The translations under genes and the position numbers were made by a program. DNA of 64,000 nt from Claveliimonas ammoniilytica (GTDB taxonomy: Bacteria > Bacillota > Clostridia > Lachnospirales > Lachnospiraceae): assembly GCF_025567415.1 (NCBI RefSeq), contig NZ_JAOQJV010000008.1, forward strand, positions 1 through 64,000. Direction: 5' to 3'. The notes under the pieces were generated by a model. The model did not search any database. It saw only the letters and a program-made list of their open reading frames with translations, and was not told the origin of the DNA. Position 1 is the stretch's first letter, and each line of letters starts with the position of its first letter. Positions 1 to 8,536 of the stretch are shown here, in pieces.

Positions 1-3
1 CAT
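1..3 (-). CDS. Start codon of a gene continuing left of the window
   Basis: The plus-strand CAT at the very edge reads as ATG on the minus strand. It is preceded, at good spacing, by a strong ribosome binding site (AAAGGAGG, about positions 13-20). The gene body lies outside the window, so nothing can be said of its product. It would be downstream of the ThrE-type exporter gene and read in the same direction. A TATAAT on the minus strand near position 50 suggests its own promoter. Confidence 0.55.
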
Positions 4-74
4 GAGAGTAATCCTCCTTTGATATATGTTTTTTTCGTCGAAACCATTATACCTTAGAAAGTGATTACTCTCAT
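2..74. repeat. 12-bp inverted repeat around a promoter-like sequence
   Basis: ATGAGAGTAATC at 2-13 is perfectly complementary to GATTACTCTCAT at 63-74. The right arm lies upstream of a minus-strand TATAAT. The left arm overlaps the start of the gene at the window edge. This could be a two-site operator. It could also be an RNA hairpin hiding the ribosome binding site, if transcription starts further upstream. Confidence 0.4.
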
Positions 75-122
75 TTTTATTTTCTTTATTCAACTAACAA
101 TTTCTTTACACCAATTCTCCCA

Positions 123-1355
123 TTACATCTTCCTGAGATGATATTCCCTCTTCATTCCATACATAATACTTCTGGATACTACATCTACAATAATAAATCC
201 AAACGCGATTGCCAGACAGGTTGCAAATAAAACCACGGTCTCGCCAAATGCCTGTGAAATGTCTCCTGCCACACATGCATACATCAGATAATACAGGTTC
301 GGTCCTGGAATCAGCGGAAACACCGATGCTGTCAGGAATATGGTCGATGGTGCCTTATTAACACGCGACATGACAAATGCATAAAATGCCACAAAAATCG
401 CCCCCATCAATGTCGCCAGGAAATTACTTGGCTTTATCGCATATACCACCACGTAAATCCCCCATGTAAAAAATGCCCCAATACCACTATACACTACCTG
501 TATTCCTCGTATCTTAAACCACCATGCAAATCCGGTACATGCAATCGTACAGGAAATAAGCTGGATCAGTATACTGTGATTCAGGATGAATGTATCTGTT
601 GTGCCTTCATGGAACATCAGCAGTGCTATCGCGATTCCAAATGCAATACCCGCAGCGCCAAGCATCGAACTCATAATATGTAAAAATCCTGATATAAAGT
701 CACTCTGAAGGATATCCCGGATACCATTTGTCGTACTGAGTCCACTGATCAACAGCATGACGATACCGATCATAATCCGATCCGGATGATCCGCAAGTCC
801 AACCCTGCTTGCCAGAATAATGATGAGTTCCCCCATAAATGCCATCAGCGTATTGTATACCATCAGGTTATCTTCTCTCTCCGACAGCAAGTCACCCACA
901 TATACGATCAGAATTGACACAACCGCTGCTACCAGCGCATCCTTCGTATTACTTCCAAAGAATACTGCGAATCCTGTACCACCCATAATGCCCGCCAGAT
1001 AACGGGTGAGCCGCTTCTGCTTCGGTCGGTTCATAACTTCCAGATACTTCTCATGCAGCTCCTTTTCATCCGGTGTATTCTGACAGACGTAGCGGCACAG
1101 ATTGTTCAGATAATCCAGTCTGTCAAAATTCGGCTCCCCTCCATTGACATGACGGATCTGTGTGATAATCTCACCTTCCGGAGTCTCTACCGTCACCTGT
1201 ATATTACTCGGAATAACAAACACATCCGACTTTACAAACCCATAGCTTCTGCACATACGATAAAAGCTGTCCTCCAGACGGAAGTTCTCTGCTCCACTCC
1301 TGAGCATCCCCTCTCCAATGTCCAGAATCCCCTGTACGATCTTATAATAATTCAT
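123..1355 (-). CDS. ThrE-family threonine/serine exporter (fused form)
   Basis: A 410-residue membrane protein. The soluble N-terminal part (about 1-115) has the typical start of the ThrE/DUF1212 domain, SGAENFRLED, followed by a cytosolic stretch. From about residue 118 there are ten or so hydrophobic segments covering the rest of the DUF1212 region and the second DUF3815-like half. In many Firmicutes these two halves are separate genes; here they are one protein. Family members export small amino acids such as threonine and serine, but the substrate here is inferred. The gene has its own promoter and a structured leader. Confidence 0.8.
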   Translation of the reverse strand: MNYYKIVQGILDIGEGMLRSGAENFRLEDSFYRMCRSYGFVKSDVFVIPSNIQVTVETPEGEIITQIRHVNGGEPNFDRLDYLNNLCRYVCQNTPDEKELHEKYLEVMNRPKQKRLTRYLAGIMGGTGFAVFFGSNTKDALVAAVVSILIVYVGDLLSEREDNLMVYNTLMAFMGELIIILASRVGLADHPDRIMIGIVMLLISGLSTTNGIRDILQSDFISGFLHIMSSMLGAAGIAFGIAIALLMFHEGTTDTFILNHSILIQLISCTIACTGFAWWFKIRGIQVVYSGIGAFFTWGIYVVVYAIKPSNFLATLMGAIFVAFYAFVMSRVNKAPSTIFLTASVFPLIPGPNLYYLMYACVAGDISQAFGETVVLFATCLAIAFGFIIVDVVSRSIMYGMKREYHLRKM

Positions 1356-1394
1356 TCCAATTCATCCTTTTTCCCAAGTTCTATAACAATTCCT

Positions 1395-1450
1395 TTCAGC
1401 CCCTCCATACATTCGCAAAACCGCATGATAACTCATGCCAAGGGGCTGAA
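1395..1450 (-). promoter_or_regulatory. Structured leader RNA of the exporter gene
   Basis: On the minus strand TTCAGCCCCT pairs perfectly with AGGGGCTGAA (arms at 1441-1450 and 1395-1404). Inside lies a second perfect hairpin, GCATGA-GTTA-TCATGC. The element starts about 15-20 nt after the predicted transcription start and ends about 40 nt before the ATG. There is no U-run, so it is not a simple terminator. I could not match it to a riboswitch class I know. Confidence 0.45.
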
Positions 1451-1469
1451 CAGTAACCTTTTATTCCAG

Positions 1470-1498
1470 ATTGTATCATGATTTTTTCGATGCGTAAA
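1470..1498 (-). promoter_or_regulatory. Promoter of the ThrE-type exporter gene
   Basis: Minus-strand TTTACG (1493-1498) and TACAAT (1470-1475) are separated by 17 bp. This fits a sigma-A promoter and places the start near 1463, giving a leader of about 110 nt. Confidence 0.5.
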
Positions 1499-1570
1499 AT
1501 GTATTTATTGGTTTTTTCTATAACTATTTTAAATAACATTATTATTTTTTCTAATATTACTTTCTTTTCC

Positions 1571-1599
1571 TGTACAGTTATAATGGAAATAGGTATAAT
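1571..1599 (+). promoter_or_regulatory. Promoter of the small membrane protein gene
   Basis: TGTACA (1571-1576) and TATAAT (1594-1599) are 17 bp apart, about 27 bp before the ATG. A second TATAAT at 1579-1584 is a less likely alternative. Confidence 0.5.
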
Positions 1600-1625
1600 A
1601 ACGCATTCTGAAAGGAGTTCGACAT

Positions 1626-1865
1626 ATGAGAGCATTGATCGTAATTAAAAAAATCGGAAAAAGCTTTACCGAGTTTCTCTGCCGAGACTGGACACCAGCC
1701 GAGAAGATCCTCGTAGCCACCTGTTGTGTACTGTACGGAATGATCCACGGCTTTCTGATCTCACCAATAAAAAAAGGTGTATCGATTGGCTGTAATAACG
1801 GCAATAACAGTGATAACTGTTACGGCGGTCTGGATGATGATTTCATGTTTGACGACGAGGATTAA
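1626..1865 (+). CDS. Small conserved-type membrane protein, unknown function
   Basis: A 79-residue protein with a good ribosome binding site (AAAGGAG) 8 nt before ATG. An N-terminal basic amphipathic region is followed by one hydrophobic stretch (about 27-48, ILVATCCVLYGMIHGFLI), a Gly/Asn/Cys-rich linker and a very acidic tail (DDDFMFDDED). It resembles short membrane-anchored hypothetical proteins often seen in Clostridia. I do not recognise a function. It is monocistronic, with its own promoter and terminator. Confidence 0.65.
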   Translation: MRALIVIKKIGKSFTEFLCRDWTPAEKILVATCCVLYGMIHGFLISPIKKGVSIGCNNGNNSDNCYGGLDDDFMFDDED

Positions 1866-1883
1866 TCCATTATATCCCCTTAT

Positions 1884-1929
1884 AAATCAGGAGGCTGTTC
1901 TGCTTATATCGCAGACAGTCTCCTGATTT
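1884..1929. terminator. Bidirectional terminator hairpin
   Basis: AAATCAGGAGGCTGT pairs with ACAGTCTCCTGATTT with one G-U pair. The hairpin lies between convergent genes and would serve the small membrane protein (+) and the PAP2 gene (-). Confidence 0.75.
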
Positions 1930-1941
1930 AGGTTCTTATCT

Positions 1942-2478
1942 TCACTGTTTCCATTTCAAACGTGAGAAAACGCCTTCTTCAACTCGATATCCGATATAGG
2001 CTGCGATGCATCCGGTTATAATTCCTCCCAGAATATCTGTCGGATAATGTACGTACAGATACAATCTGGAAAATGCGATCAGCACGGCAAGTACCAGTGC
2101 CGGTTTCCACATCTTGTTCTCTCCGGCAAGGTAGAGTGCCATCGCTGCCGTAAAGGACGCCGCTGTGTGTCCGGATGGAAACGAATAATCATGTGGTCTT
2201 GCAACCAGAAGCTGTATCGATGTATTCACATCAAACGGTCTGATTCGTCCAACCAGATTCTTCAGGATTCCATTGCAAAGCACGACATCCACGCACAGCG
2301 CCAGCATCAGAATCACTCCGGTCCGTCTGGTCTTCGGAAGAATCAACAAGATTACCGTCAACAGGATCCATATTATCCCTGCATTTCCCAGTTTTGTAAT
2401 CACGCACATGATCGTATCCAGGATTGGTGTGCGCATATGTTGTATTGTATTTAAGATACTAATTTCCACGTCGTTCAC
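1942..2478 (-). CDS. PAP2-superfamily membrane phosphatase
   Basis: Has the three phosphatase signature blocks of the PAP2 family: KNLVGRIRP, PSGHTA and SRLYLYVHYPTD, within about six membrane segments. The family dephosphorylates undecaprenyl pyrophosphate, phosphatidylglycerophosphate or other lipid phosphates; the substrate here cannot be told. The longest frame starts at 2541 inside the preceding gene. GTG at 2478 (or GTG at 2469), just after that gene's stop at 2495, is more likely, giving about 178 residues. The gene probably forms an operon with the ThiF-type gene. Confidence 0.75.
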   Translation of the reverse strand: MNDVEISILNTIQHMRTPILDTIMCVITKLGNAGIIWILLTVILLILPKTRRTGVILMLALCVDVVLCNGILKNLVGRIRPFDVNTSIQLLVARPHDYSFPSGHTAASFTAAMALYLAGENKMWKPALVLAVLIAFSRLYLYVHYPTDILGGIITGCIAAYIGYRVEEGVFSRLKWKQ

Positions 2479-2494
2479 TTCTTTCTTTGATAAA

Positions 2495-3622
2495 CTACAT
2501 CGACTGGATTGCACATCCTTTTCTCCGGTATTCTGCCGCATTGCCCTTCACGCTCTTGATGTCTGCATTTTCTCCACACACACGGCATCTTTCATTACGA
2601 TTCGGAAATCTGACAATACGGTTCTCCATCGTTAGTCCGTCAAATACATACATTTTATTGGTCAGCAGTTCGCCTGCGCCGGTAAAATATTTCACTGCCT
2701 CTAATGCCTGTACACTTCCGATAATTCCCGCCATTGCACCGATCACGCCCGCCTGCGAGCAGTTCTGGACACTGGACGAATCCGGTATCTCTTCAAAAAT
2801 ACATCTGTAGCAGGTACACTTGCCATCCGGCACATAAGTCATCACCTGACCCTGAAATCTCAGGATACCTGCATGGCAGAACGGCTTGCCCGCCAACACA
2901 CACGCATCATTGATCAGGAACTTTGCTTCAAAATTATCCACTGCATCGATAACAAAATCATACTCCGATATGATCTCTTCAGCATTCTGCGGCGTGATGA
3001 ATTCCTTATATGCTTTCACCTGAATTCCGCTGTTGAGATGTTCCAACACTTGTTTTGCAGATTCCGCCTTATTCTGATCCACCATCGATTCACTGAAGAT
3101 GATCTGTCTCTGCAGATTCGACAGACTCACGGCATCCGCATCCATCAGTCCGATCGTGCCAACTCCTGCACCCGCAAGATACAATGCTGCCGGTGCACCT
3201 AATCCACCTGCACCTATGATCAGCACTTTCGCATTCTTTAATTTCAATTGTCCATCCATCCCGATCTGCGGCAGGATGATCTGGCGGTCATAACGGAGTA
3301 ATTCTTCTCTGCTATATCCAGATGTATGTTTCAGAAGCCATGAACGATAACCACCCTTCAAGTTATAAGCATCATATCCCATTTCCCGGAGTTCCTGCGC
3401 AATCTCGTAACTGGTCTCACCATATGTACAGTATACAATATACTTCTTGTCCTCCTGTAACGGTATCTGTTCTTTCATAACATCCATATTTTCAAACACT
3501 TGCGCATTTTCTATATGACCGTGCTGATACGCAACCGCTCCGCGTGTATCTATGTACACGACATTTTCCTTTTTCCAGTTTGCGATCTGCTCCAGCGTCA
3601 CTTCTATCTCTTTTGTATTCAA
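2495..3622 (-). CDS. Rhodanese-ThiF/MoeB fusion, sulfur-carrier adenylyltransferase
   Basis: The first 100 residues are a rhodanese domain with the active-site loop CTYGETS. They are followed by an E1-like ThiF/MoeB adenylation domain with the nucleotide loop GAGGLG and Cys pairs that probably hold zinc (CTCYRC and CRVC). Such proteins adenylate the C-terminal glycine of ThiS/MoaD-type carriers and help load sulfur. The rhodanese is N-terminal here, whereas in MOCS3-type fusions it is C-terminal. A TTG start at 3622 is preferred because AAAAGGAG lies 9 nt upstream; the frame itself extends to 3646. No carrier protein gene is adjacent. It could serve thiamine, molybdopterin or cysteine synthesis. 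Confidence 0.75.
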   Translation of the reverse strand: MNTKEIEVTLEQIANWKKENVVYIDTRGAVAYQHGHIENAQVFENMDVMKEQIPLQEDKKYIVYCTYGETSYEIAQELREMGYDAYNLKGGYRSWLLKHTSGYSREELLRYDRQIILPQIGMDGQLKLKNAKVLIIGAGGLGAPAALYLAGAGVGTIGLMDADAVSLSNLQRQIIFSESMVDQNKAESAKQVLEHLNSGIQVKAYKEFITPQNAEEIISEYDFVIDAVDNFEAKFLINDACVLAGKPFCHAGILRFQGQVMTYVPDGKCTCYRCIFEEIPDSSSVQNCSQAGVIGAMAGIIGSVQALEAVKYFTGAGELLTNKMYVFDGLTMENRIVRFPNRNERCRVCGENADIKSVKGNAAEYRRKGCAIQSM

Positions 3623-3876
3623 AATATTTGGCTCCTTTTCGTTCAATTTTAGCTATTTATTGCCCCCAAATGTAATGGCAAGATACGATACTCGATATAT
3701 CCCATTCAATGATGAACACACTGATTATCTCTCAACCGGCTCATGCACTCATATCAACAATTATAGGCGAATTTTTCTCGTATTTCAACAGATATGGTAC
3801 TATGTCAACAGCCCACTTGTTTCACAACTTTCTCTGTGCTACTATGAGCTTATCAAATCGTAAAGGAGATTGTATT

Positions 3877-4401
3877 ATGAGTTTATTAGAAATGCTTCAG
3901 AAAAGACACAGCATCCGCAAATACACAGACGCCGACATCAGCGATCAGGATCTGCAGACCATCCTTCAGGCAGGACTTCTGTCTGCATCCGGTCGTGCAG
4001 TACGCCCTTGGGAATTTATCGTAGTACGTAACAAAGAAACTCTTCAGAAAATGTCAGGAAGCCGTGTCGGCGCTGCCAAAATGCTTGAAAACGCCAACGC
4101 CGCTATCGTCGTTATTGCTGACGAAAGCAAGACCGATGTATGGGTAGAGGATTGCTCCATTGCCATGTCTAACATGCACCTCGCTGCCTCTACACTCGGT
4201 ATCGGAAGCTGCTGGATCCAGGGACGTCTCCGCATGACACCAAATGACACCACAACCGAAGATTATCTGCGTGACCTGCTCGGCTACCCGGCTGACTATC
4301 GCCTGGAGGCAACACTTTCTCTGGGTATGCCTGCAGAAGAAAAAGCGCAGACCGAACTGTCCGCGCTTTCTGTCGATAAGATTCATTATGAAAAATACTA
4401 A
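3877..4401 (+). CDS. Nitroreductase-family flavoprotein
   Basis: A 174-residue protein starting at the ATG preceded by AAAGGAG; the frame is open further upstream but has no ribosome site there. The N-terminal RHSIRKYTDADIS is the FMN-binding signature of the family. The internal WIQGRLR and LGYP stretch and the C-terminal half fit small NfsA/NfsB-like FMN oxidoreductases. Such enzymes reduce nitro compounds, quinones or flavins with NAD(P)H. The physiological substrate is unknown. It converges with the hydrolase gene, the stops being 3 nt apart. Confidence 0.8.
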   Translation: MSLLEMLQKRHSIRKYTDADISDQDLQTILQAGLLSASGRAVRPWEFIVVRNKETLQKMSGSRVGAAKMLENANAAIVVIADESKTDVWVEDCSIAMSNMHLAASTLGIGSCWIQGRLRMTPNDTTTEDYLRDLLGYPADYRLEATLSLGMPAEEKAQTELSALSVDKIHYEKY

Positions 4402-4404
4402 AGA

Positions 4405-4908
4405 TTATTCATTTATCACATCAATCTGACACATTTTCATGGTTAAAAGAGCCGCTTCATGGCTCTCAGGCGTAACACCTGCACAGCAGGATGCATCTAC
4501 GGTGATCTTCACTTCCGGGAACTCGGCTTTCAGGATCAATGCATTCGATACTACACAGATGTCTGTACATAGACCGACCATCTCAATCTCATCAAATGTC
4601 CACTCATTCCAATGTGACCATCCAAAATTCGGTTTGTCTATGTACTCTGCGCCGTCCACTTCCAGACCATCCGCGATCATCCATCCCTTCGTTCCCTTGA
4701 TGCAATGCTCCACCGGAAGCTTCTTGCCCTCCGGCGTCTCGAGATAATCCTCACCATGCGTATCCCTCGTAAAAATGATCTGGTCTCCTGCTTCCTGATA
4801 TTCTCTGATCTTGGCTGCTACTTTCTGCACAATAGCCTGCGCTTCCTTCGTGCCAAGCGAACCGTCTATAAAGTCATTCTGCATATCAACTACGATTAAT
4901 GTTTTCAT
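4405..4908 (-). CDS. Isochorismatase-family cysteine hydrolase (nicotinamidase-like)
   Basis: A 167-residue protein with the catalytic layout of this family. The Asp lies in VVDMQNDFIDGSLG, the Lys in the middle region, and the nucleophile Cys in GLCTDICVVSNAL. Residues FTRDTHGEDY resemble the metal-site region of nicotinamidases. The likely reaction is nicotinamide to nicotinate plus ammonia in NAD salvage. Other amide hydrolases of the family are possible. It is a single gene. Confidence 0.75.
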   Translation of the reverse strand: MKTLIVVDMQNDFIDGSLGTKEAQAIVQKVAAKIREYQEAGDQIIFTRDTHGEDYLETPEGKKLPVEHCIKGTKGWMIADGLEVDGAEYIDKPNFGWSHWNEWTFDEIEMVGLCTDICVVSNALILKAEFPEVKITVDASCCAGVTPESHEAALLTMKMCQIDVINE

Positions 4909-5008
4909 GTGATAATTCCTCCCATTTTAAAATGCATTTAATACAAGGTCTATATAAACTTATTTTACCTTTTTTCTTCGTCAACAGCAAATATCATTTT
5001 TCATATAA

Positions 5009-5041
5009 AAATCCCAGGAACTTTAATCACTCCTGGGATTT
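5009..5041 (-). terminator. Terminator hairpin of a cryptic minus-strand unit
   Basis: AAATCCCAGGA (5009-5019) pairs with TCCTGGGATTT (5031-5041). On the minus strand the hairpin is followed by a U-rich run, a good intrinsic terminator. No recognised gene lies upstream on that strand. Confidence 0.65.
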
Positions 5042-5185
5042 AACTTTATCCATTCTTATTATCTGGTTCTGCGCCGCCTCAAGATTACACAGATTCCACT
5101 CAGATGATGTATGTGCATCAGCTTCCTGTGTTACCACTTCTTTCGTCTGAGCTGTAAATGCGCTGTTAGCAAATGTTACTGTAAT
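5027..5185 (-). pseudogene. Short frame without a start codon, possible decayed small gene
   Basis: Fifty-two sense codons (reading TVTFANSAFTAQTKEVV and on) end in a TGA embedded in the terminator hairpin. An AAAGGAG lies at the left end (5186-5192), but no ATG, GTG or TTG follows at usable spacing in this frame. A minus-strand TATAAT is at 5226-5231, with no clear -35 box. It could be a small gene that lost its start, or a non-coding RNA. It sits between the hydrolase and the LytTR two-component genes. Confidence 0.35.
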
Positions 5186-5305
5186 CTCCTTTGAACTTTT
5201 TCAAATTCTCCCCATATATTTCAATATTATACCGTTATTGTTGTCATTTCCTCCCTATATAGCGCGAAATGCAATTCTGACGGTGTGAACTGCATACGAA
5301 TCACA

Positions 5306-5334
5306 TTGAAAGCAGATGGATTTTCATATAAAAT
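5306..5334 (+). promoter_or_regulatory. Promoter of the LytTR two-component operon
   Basis: TTGAAA (5306-5311) and TAAAAT (5329-5334) with a 17-bp spacer, about 37 bp before the ATG of the response regulator. Confidence 0.5.
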
Positions 5335-5370
5335 AAAAAGAGATATTACGCAAAGAATTGGAGTGAAATT

Positions 5371-6084
5371 ATGCTTAAGATAGCCGTGTGCGATGACAGT
5401 CCGCTGTTCTTGGAGCTCGCAATTAAATTTATCAATAAATGGTCAGAAGAAAGACAGTTTCCGGTCAGCATCTCTTCTTACAATAATGGAGATGACCTGC
5501 TTGCTGCCAATGCCGAGGAACGCATGGATATCATCTTTCTGGACATTATCATGCCTCTTTTGAATGGCATGGATACCGCAAGAGAACTTCGTCAGACGGA
5601 TAAAGCTGTTAAGATCATTTTCCTGACTTCTTCCCCTGAATTTGCACTGGAGTCCTACGAGGTAAAAGCACAGGGCTACGTTCTGAAACCCATTGTTTAT
5701 GAACAGCTCAAAGATACGCTTGATGAATGTGCACATACTATTACCGATGAACCTGCACATATCGTTCTCAAGACTTCTTTTGGTTATCAGAAGTTATATC
5801 TTCATGACATTGAATATGCCGAAGCACAGAATAAAAAAGTTGTTTTTCACCTTTGCACAGGCGACACACTGGAAGCATCCGAGCCTCTTCATTCATTTGA
5901 AAGCAGATTTACAGAAGATAACCGTTTCTTCAAGTGCCATCGAAGTTATCTGGTATATCTGCAGAATGTAGATCATTTCACCACCACACAGATTACAATG
6001 AAGTCCGGCAGGTCCATCCCGATTGCCCGTGGTTATGCAAAAGCTTTCAAAGAAGCATATTTTGCACAAATGTTCCGGGATTAA
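5371..6084 (+). CDS. LytTR-type response regulator (AgrA/ComE-like)
   Basis: A 237-residue protein. The N-terminal receiver (about 1-120) has the acidic pair in the opening strand (VCDDS) and the phospho-acceptor Asp in IIFLDIIMP. The C-terminal LytTR DNA-binding domain (about 135-235) contains the RSYLVYLQNVDHF and IPIARGYAK signatures. Such regulators bind paired repeats and control peptide signalling, bacteriocin or cell-envelope genes. It is followed at 12 nt by its kinase. No agrB or agrD homologue is visible next to it. Confidence 0.85.
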   Translation: MLKIAVCDDSPLFLELAIKFINKWSEERQFPVSISSYNNGDDLLAANAEERMDIIFLDIIMPLLNGMDTARELRQTDKAVKIIFLTSSPEFALESYEVKAQGYVLKPIVYEQLKDTLDECAHTITDEPAHIVLKTSFGYQKLYLHDIEYAEAQNKKVVFHLCTGDTLEASEPLHSFESRFTEDNRFFKCHRSYLVYLQNVDHFTTTQITMKSGRSIPIARGYAKAFKEAYFAQMFRD

Positions 6085-6096
6085 GAGGTATTCACT

Positions 6097-7365
6097 ATGC
6101 TTACAAATATTTTAAGTCTGATCCATAATGCAACTACATTACTGTTTGGCGTCTATGCATCCGCAGCATTTCTCGGCGTACGTCTTAACCGGAAAAATAA
6201 TCTTCACTTACTGATTTTTTCCTGTCTCACAGGCGTTATTTACGCACTTTCTTTTCTGTTATATGGAACATCATTTACCGAACAGGTATATCCTTTGATC
6301 ATCCATATCCCATTGGTGCTTTTTCTAACACTTTATTATAAATATAATTTCGTTCTGTCCATACTCTCTGTCCTGACTGCTTATCTCTGTTGTCAGATCA
6401 GTAACTGGATCGGCATTACTGCTTTGACTGTATCACATCAGGAATGGATCTATTACAGTGTCCGGATCTGCGTAACTGTCATCGTATTTGTCCTGCTGAT
6501 ACATTATGTGTCAGACGTCACATCCCAGCTTCTTCAAAAGAATGCCAAGTCTCTGGCAATTCTGGGCTTTATGCCATTTGTTTACTACATTTTTGACTAT
6601 GTAACCAGTATTTACACTTCCCTGCTTTATTCCGGGCTTGAGATTGTCGGAGAATTCCTGGGATTTGTACTCTGCATCACCTATCTGATGTTTTTGTTTT
6701 TGTACTTTAAAGAATATGAAACCAGTAAAGAAATCGAACAACAGAACCAGTTGATGGAAATGAAACGAGTCCAGACCGAAAAAGAACTGGAAGCAATCCG
6801 CCGTTCTGAACGCGCCGTGTCTATCCTTCGCCACGATATGAGACACTTTTTATCAGGTATTGTATCTTATATTGAAAATGACGAAAATGACAAAGCCCTT
6901 GCATACATCCGTGAAGTGATTCACATATCTGATCAAACCGCCATGCAAAGGTATTGTAAAAATGAAATTGTAAACTTAATCCTATCTTCTCACAGAAATG
7001 AAATCGAACATCATAAGATTTGTTTTGAATATTCCATTCAGCTCCCGGAAGAATTACCTATTTCGGATATCGATATGACAGCAATTCTTTCCAACGGTCT
7101 GGAAAATGCAATTCATGCTGTATCCTCACTTCCGGAAACTGAACGATTCATTAAATTAGACTTACATACAAAAGAGAATAAATTACTATTATCCCTGAAA
7201 AACACATATGCCACTCCACCAGAGATTATCGACGGACTGCCTCGGACTTCCGAGATCGGTCATGGATTCGGTACGCGCAGCATCTGGTATGTAACTGAAA
7301 AGCTCGGTGGAAATTGCCAGTTTTCTGTTACGGATAAATACTTTGTTATGCAGGTAATTATATGA
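6097..7365 (+). CDS. GHKL-type sensor histidine kinase (AgrC/ComD-like)
   Basis: A 422-residue protein. The first 210 residues hold about six or seven membrane segments. A short coiled coil leads to the phosphorylated histidine region (SILRHDMRHFLSGI, near residue 245) and a HATPase domain with the N-box LSNGLENAIHAV and G-box GHGFGTRS. This is the family that senses cyclic or linear peptides with its membrane part. It partners the upstream regulator. It ends 3 nt from the convergent UroD-family gene with no terminator between. Confidence 0.85.
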   Translation: MLTNILSLIHNATTLLFGVYASAAFLGVRLNRKNNLHLLIFSCLTGVIYALSFLLYGTSFTEQVYPLIIHIPLVLFLTLYYKYNFVLSILSVLTAYLCCQISNWIGITALTVSHQEWIYYSVRICVTVIVFVLLIHYVSDVTSQLLQKNAKSLAILGFMPFVYYIFDYVTSIYTSLLYSGLEIVGEFLGFVLCITYLMFLFLYFKEYETSKEIEQQNQLMEMKRVQTEKELEAIRRSERAVSILRHDMRHFLSGIVSYIENDENDKALAYIREVIHISDQTAMQRYCKNEIVNLILSSHRNEIEHHKICFEYSIQLPEELPISDIDMTAILSNGLENAIHAVSSLPETERFIKLDLHTKENKLLLSLKNTYATPPEIIDGLPRTSEIGHGFGTRSIWYVTEKLGGNCQFSVTDKYFVMQVII

Positions 7366-7368
7366 TTT

Positions 7369-8490
7369 TCAAAGTACAGCGCTCATCCCTTTCGGCATCC
7401 GTCCGATTCGTGCCCCGGCACCGTATTTCCGTGCTGCATAGAAAAACGCATCCATATTCTCAAGAGGTACTCCCATCGATACCTGACACCCTGTGTTCAG
7501 CATGAACCCCTTCGGGTTCTCTGCTCCTGTGCGCAGGGATATCTTCACTGATTCAATCACATCATCAATGGTTCCGTTCCGCATCACGTCCACCGGCGGT
7601 ACATTGCCGGTCAGGAACATCCGATCACCGACAATTCGCTGAAAATCCAACATATTTTCACAGTTATCCACGCTCAGCATTGTAAATCCACAATCCGCCA
7701 GGTCTTCCCAGATTGGTTTGCTGTGTCCACAGATATGAATCGTAGGTTCCGATCCTGTAATATGAACAATGCCGTCATGAAGCGTCTTCAGATATGGTCC
7801 TGAAAATTCTCTGAAATACCGCACCCCCAAAATATCTGTGGTTGTAACCGGATCTGAAATCGACCAGGAAGTGATGCCAAGCTGTTCATACCCAGCCCGT
7901 ACATATTTTAGATTACACACAACGATTAATTCTAACAGCCGATGTAACTCCTTCGGTGCCTTCCGCATGTCCCGCAACACATATTCAATCGGTCGCATAG
8001 CAATCGCTGTCGTAATCGGTCCTGCCATACCACCACTGTATTTCAACTCTGGAAGTCTCTGTTTCATTTCCCGCGCAGTCTCAATCTTCTTCTGCATCCA
8101 GGGATTCGTTTCCACCTCAAATTCTTCCAGGACGTATAATTTATCATAGCTATCCAGAAAACGTCTGCCAATATCATTTTCTCCGCGATCTGATACAATT
8201 TCCTCCGAGCCAAGGGCGATTCCCATTCCACGAAGTCCCAATTTGAACGGAATCGATGCATCACCGTATAATTTCTGCTTCTTCCTTAGCTGCGCCGCAC
8301 GAACGCCCAGGTTGTTATACAGATCATGCTTGGAATATCCCCATGCCACGCCAAATGCATCATCCGCCTACAATAACCTGTGTGGAATACAGTCCACTTC
8401 TTCTCCCGCCATGTATGCTTTCATCCGCTCGTCAGGTGTCATTTCCATTTTCTGCTTCGCCAATTCCCGGTAAAGTTCTTCCTTTGTCAT
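7369..8490 (-). pseudogene. UroD-family corrinoid-type methyltransferase with in-frame TAG
   Basis: From the ATG at 8490, which has a good ribosome site (GGAAAGAGG), the frame runs 373 codons to 7369. Codon 41 (8368-8370) is an in-frame TAG. The part before the stop (ERMKAYMAGEEVDCIP) is the usual N-terminus of this family, and the part after continues the fold in the same frame, so the stop is a single-codon event. The only start after it is a GTG at 8349 with no ribosome site. MtaA/CmuA-type relatives move methyl groups between corrinoid proteins and thiols. The C-terminal VDNCENMLDF and CGHSKP regions fit the barrel. It is the last gene of the glycoside operon. It is either a recent nonsense mutant, a readthrough gene or a sequencing error. 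Confidence 0.65.
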
Positions 8491-8536
8491 CCCATAGCCT
8501 CTTTCCAAACCTGTAATATCTTTCAACCAAATGCAC

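Noticed and set aside
8368..8370. Firm call of pyrrolysine at the TAG
   Set aside because: Pyrrolysine is known in MttB, MtbB and MtmB-type enzymes, not in UroD-family proteins, and no pyl genes are in this window.
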